A DNA stretch of 64,000 nucleotides from positions 49,041 through 113,040 of the forward strand of contig CALMPG010000018.1 in the NCBI GenBank assembly GCA_937871915.1, given 5' to 3'. Below the pieces are notes generated by a model that did not search any database, was not told the origin of the DNA, and saw only the letters and a program-made list of their open reading frames with translations. How positions within the stretch are numbered: position 1 is the stretch's first letter; each line of letters begins with the position of its first letter. Origin of the DNA: an uncultured Phycisphaerales bacterium (lineage in GTDB: Bacteria > Planctomycetota > Phycisphaerae > Phycisphaerales > UBA1924). A program made the position numbers and the translations under genes. Shown here one piece after another: positions 57,662 to 64,000 of the stretch.

Positions 57662-59386
57662 TCACTCAAACCGATCCCGCACCACCAGATGGAAGTTGTG
57701 GAGATCCGCCACATCCGCGGCGAGTTTCTTGCCCATCTTTGAGTAGCGGTCCACCAGACCGCGCGCGGCGGGCTCGTCGCCGCCGGTGGCCAGCGCGCCG
57801 AGCATCCTGAACTTGTGGGCGAGGATGTCGGGCAAATCAGCGGTGTTGTTGCGGGCGTGGCCGGTGGGGTACATGACCAGGCCCGAGTCGTGCTCGGTTC
57901 CGTCGGCGGCGGTGATCTGGATGCTCGTCGGGATGCCGTCGGGGTAGCGGCGGTCGTAGTCCTCGCCGCCGTGGCGGAAGGTCATCTTCTCCATGAGGGC
58001 CCGCGTGACGGGGTGAGAGATCGCGCTCGCCGAGAAGTCGTGGGGCAGGAGCATCAAAGACTTGAAGTCAAACGAACGGGCGCCCTTCTGGCGTGCCTCG
58101 AGGGCCTTGCGGAGTTTCGTGCAGACCAGGTACAGCATCGAGTGGTCCGCCGACTGGCGCGTCTTCGGGTCGCGCTTGGCCGGGTCGCCGATGATGCCGA
58201 ACGCCGGCTCGTAGGCCGTGACGATCATCGAGGCGATGTTCCCGCCCTTCGGGTCGTCGAGCAGCGCGGGCGTCTTGTTGATCAGGTCAACCAATCCCTG
58301 CAGCGCGCCCGCGGACTGGTGCTCGTACAGGCCGAGTTTGAAGTGCATGCCCATGACGGCGAAGTCCTTGCCGGACTTGCCGAGGACGAGATCGAAGGGC
58401 GAGGCGTACGGGGTACCACCACGCTCCGCGTGGTGCCCGTTCGACGCCGCGTACGCCGAGGCCTTCCTGGTCGCCACGAACATCTGCCCGGGGCCCTCGA
58501 AGATGCGGAAGAAGGCCTCGGGGTTGCGGAAGATGTCGCGCGGGCCGAGGAAGCCCATCATGCTCCGCTTCATGCTCAGGATCGCCGCCTCGGTGCTGAT
58601 GGCCGCGCTGGCGCCCTTGGAGTCGCTGAGTTGTTTGCCGGCGCGGATGGCCCGGAACGGGATGTAGTGGGCCACGGCCATGCCGATGGCGCTCTCGATC
58701 TGCTCGGGCGTGGCCTTGAGCATGGCCCCGAACGTCGCGGCCGAGGCGATGGCCCCGTGCACGACGTGGTCGATCTTGTAGGTCTTGAGGCTGAAGACCT
58801 CGGCGAGGCGGCCGCGGATCTCGTCGAGGAGGATCATGCCCTTGAGGGCGGCCCATCCGTCGAGCCCGGCGAGTTGGGCCGCGGCGATGGGGACGGAGTA
58901 GAAATCGTTGTGGCCGAACTCTCCGGCGATGTGGCCGAGCGTGGGGTTGTAGCCGAAGTTGGTGCCGTTGGAGTCCCACTCGCGGACGGCGGCGCAGTTG
59001 GCGACGATGGCCTTCTCCGGCTGCACGTGCACGGGCGAGCCGAAGACGGTCGCGCCGTGCTGCTTGGAGCCGAACATGGGAGCGAGCGTCCCGGCCCCGG
59101 CGCCGATGGGCACGCCGTAGAGCAGCGCCTCGCGCCGCAACAGGTTCGGGGCGTTGGTGCCCAGGGCGAGGGCGGACACACCGCAGAGCGACGCATCGGT
59201 ATGGAAGAGTTCGGTCCGCTGGATGACGACCTGATCGGGATCGGCGTACCCCTCCTGCTTGGGCTGCGCCCACATGAAGTCGAGGGCGTAGTGGGCCAGG
59301 CCGAGGGCCTGGTTGCAGTCGCGCGGGAGCGTGACGTGGGAGTCGGTGTGGAGCATCGTGTGGGCGGAAGCGGTCGCGGCGGCCAT
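57662..59386 (-). CDS. MmgE/PrpD family protein (2-methylcitrate dehydratase-like)
   Basis: The 574-residue protein, started at ATG 59386, carries the family pattern: MFGSKQHGATVFGSPVHVQP, TLGHIAGEFGHNDFYSVPIA, the helix-rich N-terminal half and TYKIDHVVHGAIASAATFGA, and the C-terminal SDSKGASAAISTEAAILSMK. The family includes 2-methylcitrate dehydratase and immune-responsive gene 1. No methylcitrate cycle genes adjoin, so the substrate is uncertain. The protein is longer than usual (450-500). Confidence 0.85.
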   Translation of the reverse strand: MAAATASAHTMLHTDSHVTLPRDCNQALGLAHYALDFMWAQPKQEGYADPDQVVIQRTELFHTDASLCGVSALALGTNAPNLLRREALLYGVPIGAGAGTLAPMFGSKQHGATVFGSPVHVQPEKAIVANCAAVREWDSNGTNFGYNPTLGHIAGEFGHNDFYSVPIAAAQLAGLDGWAALKGMILLDEIRGRLAEVFSLKTYKIDHVVHGAIASAATFGAMLKATPEQIESAIGMAVAHYIPFRAIRAGKQLSDSKGASAAISTEAAILSMKRSMMGFLGPRDIFRNPEAFFRIFEGPGQMFVATRKASAYAASNGHHAERGGTPYASPFDLVLGKSGKDFAVMGMHFKLGLYEHQSAGALQGLVDLINKTPALLDDPKGGNIASMIVTAYEPAFGIIGDPAKRDPKTRQSADHSMLYLVCTKLRKALEARQKGARSFDFKSLMLLPHDFSASAISHPVTRALMEKMTFRHGGEDYDRRYPDGIPTSIQITAADGTEHDSGLVMYPTGHARNNTADLPDILAHKFRMLGALATGGDEPAARGLVDRYSKMGKKLAADVADLHNFHLVVRDRFE

Positions 59387-59640
59387 GGAGTTCTCGCTTG
59401 AAGAGGGGGTGTCAGCGTAGGTGGCGATCCCTGTGGTTTTCACGCACGTGCGTCCTGCCCGAGTGGAGTATTTCCACCGGGAGTGGAATGGCTCGGTTGA
59501 TCGCGTGCCGGGTGCTCGCTTTCCCAGAAAAACCCGAGCGATTTCGACCCCCTTTCCCCTCCGCGTTCGCGGAGTCAACGTAGTGTGTTTGCAGGGTTCC
59601 ATCGCTCCCCCACATCCACGGTCCCTCAAGGAGGTGCATC

Positions 59641-60045
59641 ATGAGCGCGGCGACAAACCTGAGAACGACGGTCCGAGCCGAGGTCGTCATCGTGGACACC
59701 AACACCGCCGAGCCCGTCGGCGCCGGCGACGCGCAGGCCCCGTCCACCGTCACCGACGCCGAGCTCTTCCAGGCCCAGACCAGGGCGCCCGACGGCCCGG
59801 GCGCGATGCTCCACGAGGAGCGCATCTGGCCGCGACTTGCGGCCGTGCTCGCGCTGATCGGGCTGGTCGCCGTGGGCGCGTGGCTGTATCTGCGCGATGG
59901 CTGGGGCGCGGCGACCATGGGCGTGGTCTGGCTGATCATGGGCTACGCGGTCGCGTGGATCGTGGTGTGGGCCGCGGGCCTGGCCCGGGTGCGCGAGCAG
60001 CACGAGATCGAGCGCGAGCTCGACCAGCGGCACCGGCAGGGATGA
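59641..60045 (+). CDS. Small membrane protein with two transmembrane segments
   Basis: The 134-residue protein has a hydrophilic first half, then transmembrane segments at about 65-85 (LAAVLALIGLVAVGAWLYL) and 92-114 (TMGVVWLIMGYAVAWIVVW), and a charged tail. A strong AAGGAGG site lies 6 bases before the ATG, so expression should be high. No family recognised. It converges on the zinc-ribbon membrane protein. Confidence 0.75.
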   Translation: MSAATNLRTTVRAEVVIVDTNTAEPVGAGDAQAPSTVTDAELFQAQTRAPDGPGAMLHEERIWPRLAAVLALIGLVAVGAWLYLRDGWGAATMGVVWLIMGYAVAWIVVWAAGLARVREQHEIERELDQRHRQG

Positions 60046-60055
60046 GCTGCCGCCA

Positions 60056-60625
60056 TCAGCGGCGGTAGAAGCGCCCGAGCGATTCCGACGGCTCCGCCGC
60101 GGGTGGTTGCGCGTCCTGTTCGACCGCGGCGACCTCCCGCCTTGCCAGCGCGGCGTGCAGGTGCCTGCGCTCGAGCCCGGCGTTGGTGTGGCCGATCACC
60201 GCGCCGAAGAACATCACCAGCAGCAGGGCGACGAGCAGAGCGAGCGCGACGAGGGGCTCCCCCGCCAACCACGAGCAGAAACCCGACACCGCCGGGAGCG
60301 CGCCCGGCGGCAACGTCGGCTGGACCAGCATCGCCGCCCCGCCCGCGATGAACATCGCGATCGCCGCGACGACCGTCCACCAGAATACCTTGGTAAACAG
60401 ACCCACGCCCCGGGCAAACTGGCACGAGCATCTCCCGCAACGCAGCCGCTTCTTCGTCCTTCCAAACCAGATCAGCACGACGCTGATCCATCCGCCCACG
60501 ATCACGTCGATCGTGTCGCCAGCATCCCAGGGTCGGGTGGAGCGTTCTTCTACAATCGCGTCCACGTGCGCGCACGCGGGACAGATCTCCCCGCGCACGG
60601 ATCGTCTGCTGGTTTCAGGGGTCAT
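60056..60625 (-). CDS. Zinc-ribbon membrane protein
   Basis: The 189-residue protein (start ATG 60625) has an N-terminal zinc pair CPAC at residues 15-18 and a second pair CGRC near 63-66, flanking a hydrophobic stretch, then two transmembrane segments (about 78-100 and 120-145). The last 45 residues are soluble and Ala/Arg-rich. It shares its upstream region with the thiolase gene, which is divergent. Family unknown. Confidence 0.7.
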   Translation of the reverse strand: MTPETSRRSVRGEICPACAHVDAIVEERSTRPWDAGDTIDVIVGGWISVVLIWFGRTKKRLRCGRCSCQFARGVGLFTKVFWWTVVAAIAMFIAGGAAMLVQPTLPPGALPAVSGFCSWLAGEPLVALALLVALLLVMFFGAVIGHTNAGLERRHLHAALARREVAAVEQDAQPPAAEPSESLGRFYRR

Positions 60626-60641
60626 CCCGTGGTCTCCCGAG

Positions 60642-60670
60642 TTGGGAACGTGCCGCGCCACGCTTATAGT
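60642..60670 (+). promoter_or_regulatory. Promoter of the thiolase gene
   Basis: TTGGGA (60642-60647) and TATAGT (60665-60670) with a 17-base spacer; the thiolase ATG is 23 bases beyond the -10, and CAGGAG lies between. Confidence 0.55.
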
Positions 60671-60692
60671 ACTGGCTATTCAGGAGTTGTGT

Positions 60693-61874
60693 ATGCCCGA
60701 TACCGCAGTGATTGTCTCCGCCAAACGCACCCCCATCGGCCGCTTCTTCGGCGGCCTGTCGAAGGTCCCCGCGCCCATCCTCGGTTCCTACGCGATCAAG
60801 GCCGTGCTCGACGAGGTCCCCGCCGCCAAGCCCCTGGTGGACGAGGTTCTGATGGGCTGCGTCCTGCAGGCCGGGCTCGGCCAGAACCCCGCCCGCCAGG
60901 CCGCGCTCAAGGCGGGGCTCCCCGACACCATGTCGGCGATGACCGTCAACAAGGTGTGCGGCTCGGGCCTCGAGGCCGTCATGCGGGCCGCGGCGGCGAT
61001 TAAGGCGGGCGATGCGCAGTGCATCATCGCCGGCGGCATGGAGAACATGACGCTGGCCCCCCACTTCGCCCACATCCGCGAGGGCGTGAAGTTCGGCCCG
61101 GCCACGATGGACGACCACATGGCCTTCGACGGCCTGCGCTGCCCGTTTGAGTTGTGCGGGATGGGCGAGAGCGCCGAGTTCATCGCGGCCAAGTTCGGCA
61201 TTTCCCGGGGCGAGCAGGACCGCTTCGCGGTGCAGTCGCACCAGCGGGCCGCCGAGGCGACCAGGAACGGGTGGTTCAAGAGCGAGATCGTCGCCCTCAC
61301 CGGCGAGCAGTGCATGGACAAGAAGTCCCCCGGCGTTTCCGCCGACGAGGGGATCCGGGCCGAGTCCACCATCGAGAACGTCTCCAAACTCCGCCCCGCC
61401 TTCAGCAAGGACGGAACCATCACGGCCGCGAGTGCCAGCCAGATCTCCGACGGCGCGGCCGCGGTCTGCGTCATGTCCCTCGCCGCCGCGGAGAAGGCGG
61501 GGCTCAAACCGCTCGCGAAGATCGTCTCCTACCACACCTCGGGCATCGCCCCGAAGGAGATTTTCGCGGCCCCCATCGAGGGCATCCGCGGCGCGCTCAG
61601 GAAGGCCAACCTGACCGTGAAGGACATCGACCTCTTCGAGCTCAACGAGGCCTTCGCGGCCCAGATCCTCTGCAACATCACCGAACTCGGCATCCCCGAG
61701 AGCAAGCTCAACATCGCCGGCGGCGGCGTGGCCCTCGGCCACCCCATCGGGGCCAGCGGGGCTCGGGTGCTGACCACGCTCGTCCACCAGTTGAAGCGCA
61801 CGGGCGGGAAGCGCGGCGTCGCCGCGCTCTGCCTTGGCGGGGGCAACTCGGTGGCGATGGTCGTCGAGGCCTGA
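60693..61874 (+). CDS. Acetyl-CoA C-acetyltransferase (thiolase)
   Basis: The 393-residue protein matches biosynthetic thiolase: C89 in NKVCGSG, the GGVALGHPIGASG histidine motif and CLGGGNS, the second catalytic cysteine, near the C-terminus. It condenses two acetyl-CoA to acetoacetyl-CoA or the reverse. The start ATG 60693 has CAGGAG upstream. No phaB or other partner gene is next to it. Confidence 0.93.
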   Translation: MPDTAVIVSAKRTPIGRFFGGLSKVPAPILGSYAIKAVLDEVPAAKPLVDEVLMGCVLQAGLGQNPARQAALKAGLPDTMSAMTVNKVCGSGLEAVMRAAAAIKAGDAQCIIAGGMENMTLAPHFAHIREGVKFGPATMDDHMAFDGLRCPFELCGMGESAEFIAAKFGISRGEQDRFAVQSHQRAAEATRNGWFKSEIVALTGEQCMDKKSPGVSADEGIRAESTIENVSKLRPAFSKDGTITAASASQISDGAAAVCVMSLAAAEKAGLKPLAKIVSYHTSGIAPKEIFAAPIEGIRGALRKANLTVKDIDLFELNEAFAAQILCNITELGIPESKLNIAGGGVALGHPIGASGARVLTTLVHQLKRTGGKRGVAALCLGGGNSVAMVVEA

Positions 61875-61907
61875 TGCGGTTGTCGCGGGCCGGTCGATAG
61901 AGAGGCC

Positions 61908-62948
61908 ATGATCGTGCGGACACCGAGTCGGATCGCCCATGCGGCCGCGGCATCGCTGGGGGTGCTGGTGGCATGCATCGCCGCGCCCGCGCAGCCAGAC
62001 GATGTCCGGGGCGCGCAGCCCCAACCGCGCATCGCCCACACCGCCGATCCCGCGGCCGTGCAGGACCGCTTCCCCGCGGCCCGCGTGCAGACGCTGCTGG
62101 CCCGGGCCAACTTCTCCCCCGGCCTCATCGACGCCAAGCCCGGACGCAAAACGCGGATCGCCGTCGAGCAACTCCAGCGGGCCAAGGGGCTGGAGATCAC
62201 CGGCACGCTCGACGACACGACGCTCAACGCCCTCGCGGCCGCCGACCCGCTCGCGGCGACCAAGGACTGGTGCCGCGTCTACACCATCACCGCCGAAGAT
62301 TGCGACCTCATCACCGGCCCCATCCCCGAGGACTGGAACGAGCGGGCCGCGCTCGACCGCTCCGGGTACGCGGACATGACCGAACTCCTCGCCGAGCGCG
62401 GCTGGTGCGCCGTCGAACTGGCCCGCGCGCTGAACCCGGAGACCGACCTCGACACGCTCACCGCCGGCGATGAGGTGGTGCTTCCCGACGTCCGCGTGAA
62501 GCCGCTGCCCAAACTCTCCCGCGTGGTGATCGATCTCACCGAGAAACTCGTGCTCGGCTACGGCCCTACCTCCGAGAGCGAGCCCGATTCGGCCGCGCCG
62601 CTGGTGATGCTCACGCACTGCTCCATCGCCCGCATGGCCGAGAAGCGCCCCGTGGGCGAGCTGCACGTGAAGGTGATTGCCACCGACCCGGAGTACACGT
62701 TCAATCCCGCCGACTGGCCCGAGATCGACAACGTCACCAGCAAGCTTCGCATCCCCCCCGGGCCGCGCAACCCCGTCGGCGTGGCGTGGATCGGCCTGGA
62801 CAAGCCCGGCTACGGCATGCACGGCACCGTCCGCCCGCAGGACATCGGCAAGACCGGGAGCCACGGGTGCTTCCGCCTGTGCAACTGGGATGCGGCCCGG
62901 CTGGCCCGGGCGGTGAGGGTCGGGACGGCGGTGGAGGTTCGGGAGTAG
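61908..62948 (+). CDS. L,D-transpeptidase (YkuD) with peptidoglycan-binding domain
   Basis: The 346-residue protein has a signal peptide (HAAAASLGVLVACIAAPAQP), a PG_binding_1-like helical domain (about 52-95: LLARANFSPGLIDAKPGRKT with LQRAKGLEITGTLDDTT), a LysM-like stretch at about 150-185 (ELARALNPETDLDTLTAGDEV) and a YkuD catalytic domain with HGTVRPQDIGKTGSHGCFRL, C321 being the nucleophile. It cross-links peptidoglycan or attaches proteins to it. It follows the thiolase gene by 33 bases. Confidence 0.9.
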   Translation: MIVRTPSRIAHAAAASLGVLVACIAAPAQPDDVRGAQPQPRIAHTADPAAVQDRFPAARVQTLLARANFSPGLIDAKPGRKTRIAVEQLQRAKGLEITGTLDDTTLNALAAADPLAATKDWCRVYTITAEDCDLITGPIPEDWNERAALDRSGYADMTELLAERGWCAVELARALNPETDLDTLTAGDEVVLPDVRVKPLPKLSRVVIDLTEKLVLGYGPTSESEPDSAAPLVMLTHCSIARMAEKRPVGELHVKVIATDPEYTFNPADWPEIDNVTSKLRIPPGPRNPVGVAWIGLDKPGYGMHGTVRPQDIGKTGSHGCFRLCNWDAARLARAVRVGTAVEVRE

Positions 62949-63106
62949 TCGCGATTCTCCACTCCCAGCTTTGCCCTCCCCCATTTCCCACGCCGCCCCG
63001 GTTCCTTGGACGGGGTCGCCCGCATCTGTAAGTTGTTGTGCGCAAGCATCTTGGAAACGCTCTCGAGTGCCTCGACCGTCCGAACTCGCCCCGGGCCCAG
63101 CTCCTG

Positions 63107-63138
63107 TCGGGGATAATCCCCCGAGAGGGCGGTTTTTT
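63107..63138 (+). terminator. Possible terminator after the L,D-transpeptidase
   Basis: TCGGGG (63107-63112), loop ATAATC, CCCCGA (63119-63124), then six T at 63133-63138 after 8 bases. The distance to the T-run is long, so strength is uncertain. Confidence 0.45.
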
Positions 63139-63213
63139 GCTGGATTCCCCGCGCTCCCGGGTTAGACTAAAAGTTCAGAGCGGGGCCCAACCGCCCCAGA
63201 GGAGAAGAGATCC

Positions 63214-63969
63214 ATGCGTATCGCTGTAGCTGTTGTCACCGTCGCCGCGTGCGCCGGGTTGTCGCACGCCACCGTCAACTACGGCGACTTCAACGCCACG
63301 CACTACGTCTTCCAGGGCGTCACGGAGAACTCCACCAGCCCCGGCCATGTCGGGCAGGTGCTCTTCGGCGCTCCAACGGTCTCCGACGATTCGCTCAAGT
63401 TCAGCCCGCTCAACTTCGCCTCGCAGTCCACGGCGGCGCCGGGCGGCTTCGCCACCGACACCGTGGACGGCCTGCTGCAGTTCAACATCTGCGCCAACCA
63501 GGGCTCGTTCATCGGCCAGTTCAACTTCAACGAGCGCGGCGACTACACGCTCAACGGCCTGCCGACGGCCTTCGCCAACGCCACCGTCGGGTGCGCCGTG
63601 AACATTCTCGTCTCCGAGGTCAACGGCGTGGCCATCTCGCCCGTCGGGTTCAACGGCTCGCTGGCCTTCAGCAACGGCGGCAACTACGTCTTCCCGGTCA
63701 ACGCCGGCACGGCCGTGACATGGACGGGCACGGGCAGTTTCAACGTCGACGCCTTCCTCGCCTCCCTGAGCATCCCCGGCCACGCCACCAAGGTCGAGAT
63801 CTCCATCGACAACGTCCTCACCACGCTCGCCTCCGACGGCTCGACCGCCCGCATCGTCAAGAAGCAGGCCGAGGGTGTGACCATCGACGTCATCCCCGCC
63901 CCCGGCGCGGGCACGCTGCTGGGCCTGGGCGGTCTGCTCGCCGCGCGCCGCCGCCGCCGCCGGGCCTGA
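63214..63969 (+). CDS. Secreted surface protein with PAPG-type C-terminal sorting tail
   Basis: The 251-residue protein has a signal peptide (MRIAVAVVTVAACAGLSHAT), a beta-rich body (YVFQGVTENSTSPGHVGQVL; NFNERGDYTLNGLPTAFANA; VFPVNAGTAVTWTGTG), and the tail VIPAPGAGTLLGLGGLLAAR ending in a run of Arg. The tail is a PEP-CTERM-like exosortase signal with Pro-Ala-Pro-Gly in place of Pro-Glu-Pro. It should be exported and processed at the envelope. An AGGAG site precedes the ATG. Function of the body is unknown. Confidence 0.82.
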   Translation: MRIAVAVVTVAACAGLSHATVNYGDFNATHYVFQGVTENSTSPGHVGQVLFGAPTVSDDSLKFSPLNFASQSTAAPGGFATDTVDGLLQFNICANQGSFIGQFNFNERGDYTLNGLPTAFANATVGCAVNILVSEVNGVAISPVGFNGSLAFSNGGNYVFPVNAGTAVTWTGTGSFNVDAFLASLSIPGHATKVEISIDNVLTTLASDGSTARIVKKQAEGVTIDVIPAPGAGTLLGLGGLLAARRRRRRA

Positions 63970-64000
63970 GCACCAGACTCCAACGCACTCCACCCCCCAC

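Overview
The window comes from a high-G+C bacterium of the Planctomycetota, most likely the Phycisphaerae/Phycisphaerales side. The evidence is a DUF1580 gene (a family I know from planctomycetes), GC-rich pseudopilins, a dockerin-like secreted giant, a C-terminal PAPG-type sorting tail, archaeal-type class I lysyl-tRNA synthetase, type III glutamine synthetase and many short planctomycete-style membrane proteins. No species name can be assigned from the sequence alone.

Positions 1 to about 20,386 are a prophage whose left end lies outside the window. From right to left on the minus strand: a tyrosine integrase abutting an intact tRNA-Asp(GTC), then a replication/recombination module (DUF1580 HTH protein, Sak4-like ATPase, DUF669 ssDNA-binding-like protein, RusA resolvase, SF2 helicase, a small protein, primase-polymerase with a DUF3987-like ATPase), a ParB-domain adenine methyltransferase, and a packaging/head module (small protein, large terminase, NrdR-like zinc ribbon, small protein in the lambda gpW position, portal, prohead protease running off the edge). 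Against this direction sit plus-strand accessory genes: three small unknowns, a HARE-HTH protein, an HNH nuclease of McrA type, and a 602-residue DUF4209 protein with the HEPN-like RNxxxHG motif. The last two look like independently expressed, defence-type cargo.

From 20,460 to the end is chromosome. 20.6-27.8 kb (minus): small membrane and coiled-coil proteins, a HEAT-repeat lipoprotein, lnt, accD, a histidine-phosphatase homologue that has lost both catalytic histidines, and rpe. 27.9-29.3 kb (plus): a UAP1-like nucleotidyltransferase. 29.4-35.9 kb (minus): FliL-like and MotA-like membrane proteins, three pseudopilins and a secreted HEAT protein with a degenerate receiver domain. 36.4-42.2 kb: an HTH-receiver regulator, a Phd/ParE-type toxin-antitoxin pair, a glycosylasparaginase-family hydrolase (minus), trpA and glnN, closed by a strong bidirectional terminator. 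42.4-48.6 kb: a conserved hypothetical, a secreted Kelch/alpha-beta-hydrolase/dockerin-like protein, a 21-bp minisatellite, a tRNA with CAT anticodon and a GH29 fucosidase lipoprotein. 48.6-56.4 kb (minus): M29 aminopeptidase, lysK, a small lipoprotein and hrpA. 56.5-64 kb: OmpH/Skp-like chaperone, NUDIX hydrolase, MmgE/PrpD protein (minus), small membrane proteins, thiolase, L,D-transpeptidase and a PAPG-tailed surface protein.

The most noteworthy points are the prophage-borne putative defence genes (HEPN-like DUF4209; HARE-HTH/HNH/methyltransferase cluster), both lacking a Shine-Dalgarno and carrying -10-like hexamers immediately upstream of the ATG; a perfect 28-bp palindrome between integrase and tRNA-Asp; a 21-bp repeat array with 63-bp higher-order structure; and the pseudo-phosphatase next to accD. 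All assignments rest on motif reading without database searches.
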